From Clostridiales bacterium (GTDB taxonomy: Bacteria; Bacillota; Clostridia; Oscillospirales; Oscillospiraceae): DNA of 64,000 nt. The stretch spans positions 124,001 to 188,000 of the forward strand of contig QALX01000007.1 in NCBI GenBank assembly GCA_003150485.1, read 5' to 3'. Both the position numbers and the translations under genes were made by a program. Below are positions 40,229-49,661 of this stretch, in pieces; positions within the stretch are counted from its first letter, which is position 1, and the number at the start of each line of letters is the position of its first letter. The notes below the pieces were generated by a model. It was not told the origin of the DNA and made no database searches. It saw only the letters and a program-made list of their open reading frames with translations.

Positions 40229-42259
40229 ATGAGGAACACCTGGAAGAACAATCCCTGGGCCAAAGGGCTTTGTGCAGTCCTGTGCTGCCTGCTGCTGGGC
40301 GGCTGCGTGGGCTTGGGCGGGCTGGCCTACCAGTTCTGGTACCACTACGGCAGCAGCGGCAGCTATGAGGGGGTGTCGGGCTCCACCGCCGCCGAAAACT
40401 ACCGCCAGAACGCCTGGGACCTATTTATTCTGAACCAGCACAAGGAGGACCTGACCTATCTGGGCCGCCAGGACTACAAATTTCTGCGCGGGAAGCTGAA
40501 CCAATCCCGCTCCAACTTCCGCTACCGGGTGCTGGATATGGACGGCAAGGAGCTGCTGAGCAATCTGGGCAAGGAGAACATCGCGGACCAGGTCACCCAG
40601 GTGTATGATACGATCTTCACCGTCAGCGAATCCTCCTATGTGGAGGAAATCTACACCAACAGCGACGGCCAGGAGACGATGAGGGGCGTCCTCTCCTACA
40701 ACCAGGACTATATCCGCACCAAGGCGGAGGCGTACGCCTCCACCTACGACAGCAGCCGCAGCGCCAACGAGTACGTGCTGGAGTGGGGTATCACGTCCGA
40801 CCTGGACGCCGGAGACGGCCTGTTGGACTGGCAGCAGAACGCCGACCGCTATTCCATCCTGGTCCCACCCCTGGCGATAGCCGCCGGGGTGTGCGGGCTG
40901 CTCAGCCTGATCAGCCTGCTCTGGCTGCTGGCGGCAGCAGGACACCGGCGGGGGGCGGACGGCATCTCCCTCTCCCCCCTCCATCGCTGCCCCTATGACT
41001 TGCTGCTGGTCCTGGAGTGCATTCTCTGCAGCCTGTACCTGGCCGGAGGCATCAGCGGACTGGAGCACTTTTTCGCACCCCTCATCGAGCGCAGCGCTCA
41101 GATGCCCTTCTTCTTTCTCGCCCTGGGCGGAGTAACCGCCGGAGGCGTGGCTCTGGCTCTCCCACTGCTCACCACGCTGGCCGCCCAGCTCAAGGACCAC
41201 TCCCTGGGCCGGCGTATGGTGCTCTGCCGGATTGGCTGGCGATTCGTTCAGCTGCTGCGCCAGATTCCCGCCCACGGCCGGGCCGTGGCGCTGGCCAGCG
41301 CCTTTCTCTTCCTCTACGCCTTCTTCTGTTTCCTGGCCGGAAATGAGGGCAGCTTCTTCTGTCTGCTGCTGGCCCTGGTCATGGCAATCGCGGCGCTGCT
41401 GGCCCTGCTGTGGTGGCTCAAGGGCTGGCAGTCCATCCGCAAGGGCGGAAAGGCCTTGGCCGAGGGAAATCTCAACTATGTCACCGACACCGAGCACATC
41501 CCCTGGGACCTGCGGGGCCTGGGCGTGGATTTGAACGCCATCTCCAAGGGGATGCAGAAGGCGGTGGACCAGCGCATCCGCAGCGACCGATTCCGCACGG
41601 AGCTGATCACCAATGTGAGCCACGACCTGAAAACGCCTCTGACCAGCATCATCAACTATGTGGACCTGCTGAAAAAGCGCAACCTGGCCGACGAGACCGC
41701 CCGGAACTATCTGGAAGTCCTGGACCGGAAAAGCCAGCGGTTGAAAACGCTTACCGAGGACCTGGTGGAAGCCAGCAAAGCCTCTGCGGGGGTACTGCCG
41801 GTAGAGCGGCAGCGGCTGGAAACCTGCCAGCTGGTGGAGCAGGCCCTGGGCGAGTACGCAGAAAAGCTCACCGCCGCCCAGCTCACTGTGGTCACCCGCT
41901 ACCCCAAGGAGGGGGCCTTCATCTTGGCCGACGGCCGGCACCTGTGGCGGATTCTGGACAATCTCCTCTCCAACTGCGCCAAGTACGCCATGCCCGGCAC
42001 CCGGGTCTATGTGGACGTGGCGCGGAAGGACGGGCAGGTGCTCCTGGCAGTGAAGAACATCTCCGCTGACCCCCTCAACCTCCCCGCCGAGGAACTGCTC
42101 CAGCGCTTCGTCCGAGGGGACGATGCCCGGACCGGAGAGGGCAGCGGACTGGGGCTCTCCATCGCCCAGAGCCTGACCAATCTCCAGGGCGGCAAGTTCC
42201 GTCTCCAGGTGGACGGCGACCTGTTCAAGGCCTGTGTCATCTTCCCCGAACACCACTGA
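40229..42259 (+). CDS. Membrane sensor histidine kinase
   Basis: This 676-aa protein has an N-terminal transmembrane helix (about 17-37), an outside region of about 170 residues, then a run of hydrophobic segments (about 205-395), unusually many for such a kinase. A HAMP-like stretch follows, then the DHp domain with His465 in VSHDLKTPLTSIINY and the HATPase domain (NLLSNCAKYAMPG, GSGLGLSIAQSL). ATG at 40229 is preferred since the earlier ATG at 40217 touches its own AAAGGA. It pairs with the VanR-like regulator. Confidence 0.88.
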   Translation: MRNTWKNNPWAKGLCAVLCCLLLGGCVGLGGLAYQFWYHYGSSGSYEGVSGSTAAENYRQNAWDLFILNQHKEDLTYLGRQDYKFLRGKLNQSRSNFRYRVLDMDGKELLSNLGKENIADQVTQVYDTIFTVSESSYVEEIYTNSDGQETMRGVLSYNQDYIRTKAEAYASTYDSSRSANEYVLEWGITSDLDAGDGLLDWQQNADRYSILVPPLAIAAGVCGLLSLISLLWLLAAAGHRRGADGISLSPLHRCPYDLLLVLECILCSLYLAGGISGLEHFFAPLIERSAQMPFFFLALGGVTAGGVALALPLLTTLAAQLKDHSLGRRMVLCRIGWRFVQLLRQIPAHGRAVALASAFLFLYAFFCFLAGNEGSFFCLLLALVMAIAALLALLWWLKGWQSIRKGGKALAEGNLNYVTDTEHIPWDLRGLGVDLNAISKGMQKAVDQRIRSDRFRTELITNVSHDLKTPLTSIINYVDLLKKRNLADETARNYLEVLDRKSQRLKTLTEDLVEASKASAGVLPVERQRLETCQLVEQALGEYAEKLTAAQLTVVTRYPKEGAFILADGRHLWRILDNLLSNCAKYAMPGTRVYVDVARKDGQVLLAVKNISADPLNLPAEELLQRFVRGDDARTGEGSGLGLSIAQSLTNLQGGKFRLQVDGDLFKACVIFPEHH

Positions 42260-42338
42260 ATGCGACAAAATAGGACGGCGGCACGCCATGTGCCGGCCGT
42301 CCATTTTCCGTTCCGGAATACGCATGTGAGTTCAAAAG

Positions 42339-42368
42339 TTGACTATAATGGCACTTTTGTGGTATGCT
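42339..42368 (+). promoter_or_regulatory. Promoter of the osmolyte transporter operon
   Basis: TTGACT (42339-42344), 18 bp, TATGCT (42363-42368), followed by an AT-rich start region. Confidence 0.55.
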
Positions 42369-42408
42369 ATATATATGAATCACTTTTATGCGAAAAAGGA
42401 GGAATCGT

Positions 42409-43551
42409 ATGATAAAGTTTCGAAATGTGAATAAATCCTTTGGACGCAACACTGTTTTGAAGGACATTTCCTTCACCGTGGACAAGGGCAATCTGGTTAC
42501 CATAATTGGAGCCAGCGGCTGCGGAAAAACCACCACTTTGAAGATGATCAACCGGCTGATCAAGCCCACCTCCGGCGACATCTTCATCGGCGGGGAGAAC
42601 ATCCGCGACAAGGACGTGATTCAGCTGCGCCGGGGCATGGGCTACGTAATCCAGCAGACCGGCCTGTTCTCCCACATGACCGTGCGGGAAAACATCGAGA
42701 TCATCCCCAAGCTCTCCCGGGCCAACCCGGAGCAGACCCGGAAGCGCACCCTGGAGCTGATGGAGATGGTGGGCATGGACCCGGACACCTATCTGGACCG
42801 GTATCCCCCCGAGCTCTCCGGCGGCCAGCAGCAGCGGATTGGCGTGGCCCGGGCCTTCGCCACCGACCCGGAGATCATCCTCATGGACGAGCCCTTCAGC
42901 GCCCTGGATCCCATCACCCGGACCCAGCTCCAGGACGAGCTGCTGGGTCTTCAGAACGACCTGAACAAAACCATCGTCTTTGTCACCCACGACATGGACG
43001 AGGCCGTGAAAATCGCGGACAGGATCTGCATCATGGACAAGGGGGAAATCCTCCAGTACGACACGCCGGAGCAGCTGCTGAAGAACCCCTGCAACGACTT
43101 CGTAGCTGAGTTCGTAGGAAAAAACCGGATCTGGGCCTCCCCCGAGTTCATCAAGGCCCGGGACATCATGATCGACCGCCCCGTGGGCTGCGGTCCCGAG
43201 CTGAACCTGCGCAAGGGCATTGAACGGATGCGCTTTGCCAAGGTGGACACCCTGGTGGTCACCGACCGGCAGAAAAAGCTGCTGGGGGTACTCCGGGCCC
43301 GGGACATCCATCCCAGCGATGTGCGCAACCCGGTCTCCACCGTGGGCCAGGTCATGGACCCCCACTTTATCCACGCCACCCCGGACAGCAGTATTCTGGA
43401 TATTCTTCACCTGGTGGACGAGCACAACGTGTCCATCGTCCCCATTCTGGACGAGGCTGAGACTTTGTGCGGCCTGATCACCAAGAGCAGCCTGATGACC
43501 ACCCTCAGCCACCAGTATCTGGACACGGAAAAGACAGGAGGGAACGAGTGA
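42409..43551 (+). CDS. Osmoprotectant ABC transporter ATP-binding protein (OpuCA/ProV type)
   Basis: This 380-aa protein energises uptake of glycine betaine, choline or carnitine. Walker A is GASGCGKTT (about residue 36), the signature LSGGQQQR, Walker B IILMDEPF and the switch His in VTHDM. Two CBS domains occupy about 255-375 (VVTDRQKKLLGVL, VDEHNVSIVPILDE) and probably sense ionic strength or nucleotides. The start at 42409 follows AAGGAGG. It is 1 nt from the permease gene. Confidence 0.92.
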   Translation: MIKFRNVNKSFGRNTVLKDISFTVDKGNLVTIIGASGCGKTTTLKMINRLIKPTSGDIFIGGENIRDKDVIQLRRGMGYVIQQTGLFSHMTVRENIEIIPKLSRANPEQTRKRTLELMEMVGMDPDTYLDRYPPELSGGQQQRIGVARAFATDPEIILMDEPFSALDPITRTQLQDELLGLQNDLNKTIVFVTHDMDEAVKIADRICIMDKGEILQYDTPEQLLKNPCNDFVAEFVGKNRIWASPEFIKARDIMIDRPVGCGPELNLRKGIERMRFAKVDTLVVTDRQKKLLGVLRARDIHPSDVRNPVSTVGQVMDPHFIHATPDSSILDILHLVDEHNVSIVPILDEAETLCGLITKSSLMTTLSHQYLDTEKTGGNE

Positions 43552-43552
43552 T

Positions 43553-45136
43553 ATGGCTTTTATCCGCGGTTTAATCAACTACTTTGTAGACAGCAGGGCA
43601 CAGATCTTCTCCCTGCTCCTGGAACACATCCAGCTCACCGCCATCGCCGTAGGCGTGGCTATCCTCATCGGCGTGCCCCTGGGCATCCTGATCTGCTACA
43701 TCCGCAAAGCCAGCAAGCCCGTCCTGGGCGTGGCCAACGTGATTCAGGCCGTGCCCAGCATGGCCCTGCTGGGCTTCGCCATCCCCATCCTGGGCATCGG
43801 CACCGTCCCCGCCGTGGTGGTGGTGGTGCTCTACTCCCTGCTGCCCATCATCAAGAACACCTTCGCCGGTATCCACGGCATCAGCCCCGAGATGGTGGAG
43901 GCCGCCCAGGGCATCGGCATGTCCCGGTTCCAGATCCTGTACAAGGTGCAGATTCCCCAGGCCCTGCCGGTGATTATGGCGGGCGTGCGCATCTCCGCCG
44001 TCACCGCGGTGGGGCTGATGACCATGGCCGCGTTCATCGGCGGCGGCGGCTTGGGCTACCTGGTCTTCTCCGGCATCCGCACCGTGGACAACTATCAGAT
44101 CATCGCGGGCGCCCTGCCCGCCTGCCTGCTGGCCCTGCTGGTGGACTTCCTCTTCGGCGTGATTGAAAAGCTGGTCACCCCCATCAGCCTCCAGCTCACC
44201 GGTCAGAAAAATCCCAAAAAGGCCCGCAGAACGCAAAAAGTGATTCTCAGCGTGACTGCCGCCGTTCTGGTGCTGCTCTTCGCCTGGAACGGCATCTCCA
44301 GCATCCTGGCCAACCGCCGCACCGGCGACACCATCACCGTGGCCGGCAAGGACTACACCGAACAGGTGGTACTCTGCCACATGGTCTCCGACCTGATCGA
44401 GGCCAACACCGACCTGACTGTCAAGCGCAGCCCCATGCTGGGCGGCTCCCAGGTGTGTATGGGTGCCATCCAGAGCGGCGAAATCGACCTGTATATCGAC
44501 TACACCGGCACCTGCTACGGGGACACCCTGGGCTACACCCCCATCAGCGACGTGGAAAAGGTGTACCAGACGGTGGTCCGCGACTTTGATGAGAAATATG
44601 ACCTGAAGATCCTGAAGCAGATGGCCTTCAATAACACCTACACCCTGGCCGTGAAGCCCGAGACCGCCCAGGAGTACAACCTGAAAACCTTCAGCGACCT
44701 GGCCCGGGTTTCCGATCAGATGGTGATCTCCCCCACCCTGGAGTTCACCAACCGGGACGACGGCCTGCCTGGTGTCATGAAGAAGTACGACATGGACTTC
44801 AAGAAGGTGGTCGCCATGGACAGCAGCCCCCGCTATATCGCCCTGATGAACGGGGAGAGCGACGTAGTGGACGCCTTCGCCACCGACGGCCTGCTGAAGA
44901 AATTTGACCTGACCGTCCTGGAGGACGACCAGCAGTTCTTCCCGCCCTACTACGCCGTGCCCGTCATCCGCAGCGACGTGCTGGAGCAGTACCCCGAATT
45001 GGAAGATTTGCTGAGCCAGTTGGGCGACACCCTCACCAACGAGGTCATGAGCGACCTCAACTACCAGGTGGATGAAGAAGGTAAGGACCCGGAAGCCGTG
45101 GCCCACGACTACCTGGCCACCCACGACCTGATCTAA
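43553..45136 (+). CDS. Fused permease and substrate-binding protein of the osmolyte transporter
   Basis: This 527-aa protein joins an OpuCB-type permease (residues 1 to about 230, with AVPSMALLGFAIPILGIG and the EAA loop ISPEMVEAAQGIGMSR) to an OpuAC/ProX-type binding domain (about 255-527, VAGKDYTEQVVLCHMVSDLI, DLYIDYTGTCYGD). The fusion places the receptor on the outer face. AGGAGGG lies in the end of the ATPase gene. Only one permease is present, so the transporter would use homodimers. Confidence 0.93.
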   Translation: MAFIRGLINYFVDSRAQIFSLLLEHIQLTAIAVGVAILIGVPLGILICYIRKASKPVLGVANVIQAVPSMALLGFAIPILGIGTVPAVVVVVLYSLLPIIKNTFAGIHGISPEMVEAAQGIGMSRFQILYKVQIPQALPVIMAGVRISAVTAVGLMTMAAFIGGGGLGYLVFSGIRTVDNYQIIAGALPACLLALLVDFLFGVIEKLVTPISLQLTGQKNPKKARRTQKVILSVTAAVLVLLFAWNGISSILANRRTGDTITVAGKDYTEQVVLCHMVSDLIEANTDLTVKRSPMLGGSQVCMGAIQSGEIDLYIDYTGTCYGDTLGYTPISDVEKVYQTVVRDFDEKYDLKILKQMAFNNTYTLAVKPETAQEYNLKTFSDLARVSDQMVISPTLEFTNRDDGLPGVMKKYDMDFKKVVAMDSSPRYIALMNGESDVVDAFATDGLLKKFDLTVLEDDQQFFPPYYAVPVIRSDVLEQYPELEDLLSQLGDTLTNEVMSDLNYQVDEEGKDPEAVAHDYLATHDLI

Positions 45137-45144
45137 ACCGACGA

Positions 45145-45180
45145 AAAACCGGGCTGGTCACAACGCACCAGCCCGGTTCT
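45145..45180. terminator. Terminator after the osmolyte transporter
   Basis: AACCGGGCTGGT pairs with ACCAGCCCGGTT; it lies between convergent genes and has AAAAA on the left side. Confidence 0.85.
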
Positions 45181-45186
45181 CTTGCT

Positions 45187-45675
45187 CTATTTCCGCCGCC
45201 ACCAGAGCCACAGGGCCATGGTCAGGCAGGCGGCTCCCGCCACGGTCAGCCATCCCAGGGGCAGATGAAACAGGTACTCCGAGGGGTTGGTAAAAAACTC
45301 CCCGTGCAGCCGCAGGCTCCGCTCCTGCATGGGGTAGCACAGCCCGTAGGCCAGTGCCTCCAGGGCCACCCCGGCCATCAGCAGCCACAGGGGCAGCCAC
45401 TTCCGCCAGCGGGGCGGTTTTTCCGCCGGCTCCGGCGCCGGGGCCTGGGGCTTTCCGGCAACCTGAGCCGGGTCCAGACAGTCCTCCAGCATCAGGTACT
45501 CCAGAGGCACCTGGAAGAACTTGCTCAGCCGGACGATATTGTCCGTGTCCGGGGCCGCCGTACCCAGCTCCCACTTGGACACCGCCTGGCGGGACACGTG
45601 GAGCTGCTCCGCCAGCTTCTCCTGGGACAGTCCGCTGTCCCGGCGCAGCTTCTGTAACTTTTCACCGAATGTCAT
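45187..45675 (-). CDS. XRE-family membrane-associated regulator
   Basis: This 162-aa protein has an N-terminal HTH (FGEKLQKLRRDSGLSQEKLA, HVSRQAVSKWELG), a Pro-rich linker and two transmembrane helices near the C-terminus (LPLWLLMAGVALEALAYGL; LGWLTVAGAACLTMALWLW). HTH proteins of this type with membrane tails are common in Firmicutes. The start at 45675 follows GAGGAG. Target and signal are unknown. Confidence 0.82.
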   Translation of the reverse strand: MTFGEKLQKLRRDSGLSQEKLAEQLHVSRQAVSKWELGTAAPDTDNIVRLSKFFQVPLEYLMLEDCLDPAQVAGKPQAPAPEPAEKPPRWRKWLPLWLLMAGVALEALAYGLCYPMQERSLRLHGEFFTNPSEYLFHLPLGWLTVAGAACLTMALWLWWRRK

Positions 45676-45853
45676 TCCGGTCACTCCTCTCTGGTCTTTG
45701 ATTCTGGGAAAATCGTAGCATATCCCCTTCCCGCCGTCCAGCACCTGGGGGCGGCAAAGGCGCAACCGGCGGTGGGCAGCAGGCGCCGGTTCCGCTCCGT
45801 TCGGGAGAAACCACAGTTTTTCCCCCTTTTTCCCGTTCAAAAGCGGTTTTTGG

Positions 45854-45883
45854 TTGCCCCGGATTACAGGCTTGTGTTATAAT
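45854..45883 (+). promoter_or_regulatory. Promoter of zapA
   Basis: TTGCCC (45854-45859), 18 bp, TATAAT (45878-45883). Confidence 0.6.
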
Positions 45884-45931
45884 TATCTCATTGTAAATTC
45901 CCTGGTAGCGGGAGAGCTGGAGGTTACGCAA

Positions 45932-46255
45932 ATGGAGAACAAAATCAACGTAGTCGTGGCGGAGCGGAGCTATACCCTGACCACGGCAGACGATGCCGAA
46001 TACGTGGAAAAGGTGGCGGAGTTCGTCAACACCCAGGTGAACCAGTTGTCCGAGGCATCTCACGCCTCCACTTTGGACGCCGCCATTATGGCCGCCCTGA
46101 ACATCGCCGACGGATACTTTAAGGCTCAGGAGACGGCGGAAAACCTGCGCAAGCAGGTCAAGCAGTACCTGGACGAGGCCACCCGCATCAAGATGGAACT
46201 GTCCGAGTCCAAGCGGGAGCTGTTCCGCCTGCAACAGCAGCAGGGCCAAACGTAA
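45932..46255 (+). CDS. zapA: Cell division protein ZapA
   Basis: This 107-aa protein bundles FtsZ filaments at the division ring. It has KINVVVAERSYTLTTADDAEYVEKVAEFVNTQV (shown by its parts VAERSYTLT and EYVEKVAEFV), the ZapA globular domain, then a long coiled-coil C-terminal half with QVKQYLDEATRIK and a Gln-rich end. TGGAGGT lies before the ATG. A hairpin (46289-46318) separates it from the U32 peptidase gene. Confidence 0.9.
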   Translation: MENKINVVVAERSYTLTTADDAEYVEKVAEFVNTQVNQLSEASHASTLDAAIMAALNIADGYFKAQETAENLRKQVKQYLDEATRIKMELSESKRELFRLQQQQGQT

Positions 46256-46288
46256 CGGCTTCTCTGACGCCCCGCGCAGTCCGCATTG

Positions 46289-46318
46289 GGGGCCGGGATG
46301 AAACACCCGGCCCCTTCT
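46289..46318 (+). terminator. Hairpin after zapA
   Basis: GGGGCCGGG pairs with CCCGGCCCC, followed by TTCTCT; probably a partial terminator, as genes continue on the same strand. Confidence 0.6.
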
Positions 46319-46367
46319 CTGTCCCACCCACCCTTCGATTTTTTACGCAGCCAGGAGCGCATAGACT

Positions 46368-48449
46368 ATGATGGAACTTTTATCTCCCGCCGGTTCCCCG
46401 GAGGCCGTTCAGGCCGCCGTCCAGAGCGGAGCCGACGCGGTTTATCTCGGATACGGCAACTTCAACGCCCGGCGCAACGCCGTCAACTTTGACGACGCGG
46501 GGCTCCAGGCGGCGGTGGAGTACTGCCACCTCCGGGGGGTAAAGGTCTACTTGACGTTAAATACCCTCCTCAGCGACCGGGAGCTGCCCCAGGCCGCCGG
46601 CCTGGTGGACCGGGCCAGCCGGCTGGGCGTGGACGCTCTGCTGGTCCAGGACCTGGGCGTGGCCCGGATGGCCCGCCAGGTGGCCCCGGACTTGCCCCTC
46701 CACGCCAGCACCCAGATGACCATCCACAGCCTGGACGGCGCTCAGGCCGCCGCCGACCTGGGCATGACCCGGGTGGTGGTCAGCCGGGAGCTGTCCCGGG
46801 ATCAGATCGCTTTTCTCTGCGCCCACGCCCCGGTGGAGATCGAGTGCTTTGTCCACGGGGCCCTGTGCATGTGCTACTCGGGCCAGTGCTTCTTCTCCTC
46901 GGTCATCGGCGGCCGCAGCGGCAACCGGGGCATGTGCGCCCAGCCCTGCCGTCTCAACTACGGCTGGGGCTCGGTGGCTGAGGACCCGCTGCTCTCCCTG
47001 AAGGACATGTCCCTGGCCGGGCACCTGCGGGAGCTGAACCAGATGGGGGTGGCCTGCGCCAAGATCGAGGGCCGCATGAAGCGGCCGGAGTACGTGGCCA
47101 TCGTCACCCAGGTCTACTCCAACGCCCTCCGGGAGGGGCGCAACCCCACCCGGGGCGAACAGCGTGCCCTGGAGCAGGCCTTCTCCCGCCAGGGCTTCAC
47201 CGACGGCTACTTCCAGGACCGGACCGGCGCCCATATGTTCGGCATCCGGGAAAAGACCCCCCTGCCCGCCAAGCTCTTCGCCGCCGCCAAGGCGGACTAC
47301 AGCCGGGAGCACCCCCGCATCCCCGTGACCCTCTACGCCCAGGCCGCCGCCGGGACCCCCATCCAGGTGGGCGTCCAGGACGAGCAGGGCCGGGTGGCCA
47401 CGGCAGAGGGGCCGGTGCCCGAAAAAGCCCGGAAGGTGGCTCTTGCCAAGGAACAGGTGGAGCTCCAGCTGTCCAAAACCGGCGGCACCCCCTACCGCTG
47501 TGTCAAGGTCCTGGCTCAGGTGGAGGACAATCTCTCCCTGCCCCTGTCCGCTCTGAACCATCTGCGCCGCCAGGTGCTGGACCAGCTGTCCCTTCAGCGC
47601 ATGGCCCCGCCCCGCCGCCGCCGGGGACAATACCACCCCGGCGTCCGCTATGAGAACCGGCGGGAGGCGCCGGTATACACCATCTCCGCCCTCCGGGCGG
47701 AGCAGATCTCCCGTCCGCTGCTGGCCCTGAAACCCGCCCTGGCGGCCCTGCCTCTGGAGGAGCTGGTGGCCCACCCGGAGACGGCGGAGCTGATCGCTTC
47801 CGCCGGTGTGGAGGCCGCCGTCACCCTGCCCCGGGTGTTCTGGGACCGGGAGCTGCCGGAGATGGAGCTGCGGCTGGAACAGCTGCGCAATTTAGGGGTG
47901 GAGACCGCCTGCGCGGGCACCCTGGCCGGGGTCCGGCTGGCCCAGCGCCTGGGGTTCCGCTGCCGGGGCGATTTCGGCCTTGAGGTGTACAATGCCCAGA
48001 CCGTCAAGGAGCTGAAACATCTGGGGCTGAAATCCGTCACCCTCTCCTTTGAGCAGCGGATTGCCCGCATCCGGGACCTGTCCAAGGCCATGGACTGCGA
48101 GATCGTAGGCTATGGCCGCCTGCCCCTGATGATCACCGAGAACTGCATCATCCACAACCGCTACGGCCAGTGCGGCTGCCAAAGCATCAACCACCTCATC
48201 GACCGGAAGGGCGCCCGGTTCCCGGTGACACGCGCCTTCGGCTGCCGGAACGAGATCTACAACTCGAAAAAACTCTTCCTGGCCGACAAGCCCAACGACT
48301 ACCTCCACGCCGGTCTCTGGGGTGTCCGGCTCCTCTTTACCACCGAGAACCCCAAGGAGTGCCAGCAGGTGCTCCGCCGCTACCGCCAGGAGGGCAACTA
48401 TACGCCCAGCGAATACACCCGGGGTCTGTACTACCGGGATGTGGAATAG
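46368..48449 (+). CDS. U32 family peptidase / tRNA-rRNA hydroxylase family protein
   Basis: This 693-aa protein opens with MELLSPAGSPEAVQAAVQSG and carries the U32 signature ECFVHGALCMCYSGQCFFSS, with RGMCAQPCR after it and further Cys residues (ENCIIH..CGC) in the C-terminal half. U32 members act as collagenase-like proteases (PrtC) or as TrhP/RlhA RNA hydroxylases with an Fe-S site; sequence alone does not separate these. CAGGAG lies before the ATG. It sits upstream of dut in one cluster. Confidence 0.88.
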   Translation: MMELLSPAGSPEAVQAAVQSGADAVYLGYGNFNARRNAVNFDDAGLQAAVEYCHLRGVKVYLTLNTLLSDRELPQAAGLVDRASRLGVDALLVQDLGVARMARQVAPDLPLHASTQMTIHSLDGAQAAADLGMTRVVVSRELSRDQIAFLCAHAPVEIECFVHGALCMCYSGQCFFSSVIGGRSGNRGMCAQPCRLNYGWGSVAEDPLLSLKDMSLAGHLRELNQMGVACAKIEGRMKRPEYVAIVTQVYSNALREGRNPTRGEQRALEQAFSRQGFTDGYFQDRTGAHMFGIREKTPLPAKLFAAAKADYSREHPRIPVTLYAQAAAGTPIQVGVQDEQGRVATAEGPVPEKARKVALAKEQVELQLSKTGGTPYRCVKVLAQVEDNLSLPLSALNHLRRQVLDQLSLQRMAPPRRRRGQYHPGVRYENRREAPVYTISALRAEQISRPLLALKPALAALPLEELVAHPETAELIASAGVEAAVTLPRVFWDRELPEMELRLEQLRNLGVETACAGTLAGVRLAQRLGFRCRGDFGLEVYNAQTVKELKHLGLKSVTLSFEQRIARIRDLSKAMDCEIVGYGRLPLMITENCIIHNRYGQCGCQSINHLIDRKGARFPVTRAFGCRNEIYNSKKLFLADKPNDYLHAGLWGVRLLFTTENPKECQQVLRRYRQEGNYTPSEYTRGLYYRDVE

Positions 48450-48459
48450 GAGACGCCTG

Positions 48460-48909
48460 ATGAAACTGTACTGCAAGGCCCTGTCGCCGAAAATCGGACG
48501 GGAGATCCCCGCCCCCTACTACGCCAGTCCCGGCGCCGCCGCCATGGACCTCCACGCCTGCACAGACGAGGCGGTGACCATCCCCGCCGGCGGCCGGGCG
48601 GTCATCCCCACCGGCATCGCCATCGCCCTGCCCGACCCGGGCTACGTGGCCCTGATCTTCGCCCGCTCCGGCCTGGGCATCAAGCACGGCATCGCCCCCG
48701 CCAACTGCGTGGGCGTCATCGACAGCGACTACCGGGGGGAGATTCAAGTGGGACTTCAAAACCACTCCGGTGTCCCCTACACCATCCAGCCCGGGGACCG
48801 GATCGCCCAGATGTCCATCCTGCCCGTCTTCCAGGCGGAGCTGGAGTGGACGGATACGCTGGACCAAACTGATCGCGGCTCCGGCGGATTTGGCTCCACC
48901 GGGAAATAG
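48460..48909 (+). CDS. dut: dUTP diphosphatase
   Basis: This 149-aa trimeric enzyme hydrolyses dUTP to dUMP, keeping uracil out of DNA and giving dUMP for dTMP. All five motifs are visible: AAMDLHA, ARSGL, CVGVIDSDYRGEI, GDRIAQM and the C-terminal RGSGGFGSTG. AGGAGA lies 8 nt before the ATG, within 11 nt of the preceding gene's stop. A long imperfect hairpin (CCGGAGCA...TGCTCCGG) fills the gap to maf. Confidence 0.95.
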   Translation: MKLYCKALSPKIGREIPAPYYASPGAAAMDLHACTDEAVTIPAGGRAVIPTGIAIALPDPGYVALIFARSGLGIKHGIAPANCVGVIDSDYRGEIQVGLQNHSGVPYTIQPGDRIAQMSILPVFQAELEWTDTLDQTDRGSGGFGSTGK

Positions 48910-49019
48910 CTCATTTCACAGCCGGAGCATCTGAATGCTTCGCCGCTTCGCAAACAAACTCCGCGCGGCTGCGCCTGCTCCGGTTTCAGGCTGGTTTCAG
49001 ACAAGGGAGGTATGCTATT

Positions 49020-49604
49020 ATGGCAATTATTCTCGCTTCCAAATCCCCTCGCCGGCGGGAGCTGCTGGCCCAGATGGGGCTGACAGACTTTCAGGTGATC
49101 CCCGCCGTGGGCGAGGAGACGGCGGACCCCAACCTGGCGCCTCCGGAGCTGGCCGAGGCCCTGGCCCTGCACAAGGCCCGGGAGGTGGCCCGAAACCACG
49201 CCGCCCACGGCGATCTGGTCATCGGCGCGGACACCATTGTGGTGCTGGACGGCAAGGTCCTGGGAAAGCCCCGGGACGCCGCCCACGCTCTGGAGATGCT
49301 CACGGCCCTGTCCGGCCGGCGGCACCACGTCTATACCGGCGTGGCCCTGCTCCGGGACGGAGCGGAACAAGTCGCCCACGAGGACACCCAGGTCCACTTC
49401 TGCCCCCTGACCCGGGAGGAGATGCTCCGCTACATCGCCACCGGTGAGCCCATGGACAAGGCCGGCGCCTATGGCATTCAGGGCCGCGGCGCCCTGTTCA
49501 TCGACTGGATTCAGGGCGACTACTGCAACGTGGTGGGGCTGCCCCTGTGCCGGCTGGGGAAGATGCTGGCCCAATTTCGCGAAAATCAGGACTGCCGCGC
49601 GTAG
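49020..49604 (+). CDS. maf: Maf-family nucleoside triphosphate pyrophosphatase
   Basis: This 194-aa protein has ILASKSPRRRELL at the N-terminus (Maf hallmark), IGADTIVVLDGKVLGKP and the later GEPMDKAGAYGIQG. Maf proteins hydrolyse dTTP, UTP or modified nucleotides and are linked to septum formation. GGGAGG lies before the ATG. It precedes mreC directly, the usual order (maf-mreB/C-mreD) in Firmicutes, although mreB is not in this window. Confidence 0.93.
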   Translation: MAIILASKSPRRRELLAQMGLTDFQVIPAVGEETADPNLAPPELAEALALHKAREVARNHAAHGDLVIGADTIVVLDGKVLGKPRDAAHALEMLTALSGRRHHVYTGVALLRDGAEQVAHEDTQVHFCPLTREEMLRYIATGEPMDKAGAYGIQGRGALFIDWIQGDYCNVVGLPLCRLGKMLAQFRENQDCRA

Positions 49605-49661
49605 CTGAGGTGTTTGGCGCAAGGCCTGCGCACCTGGCACGGCACAGAAAGGGTGTTCTAT

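Noticed and set aside
40421..42325. 634-codon minus ORF over the histidine kinase
   Set aside because: The plus-strand kinase has all its motifs; the minus frame has none.
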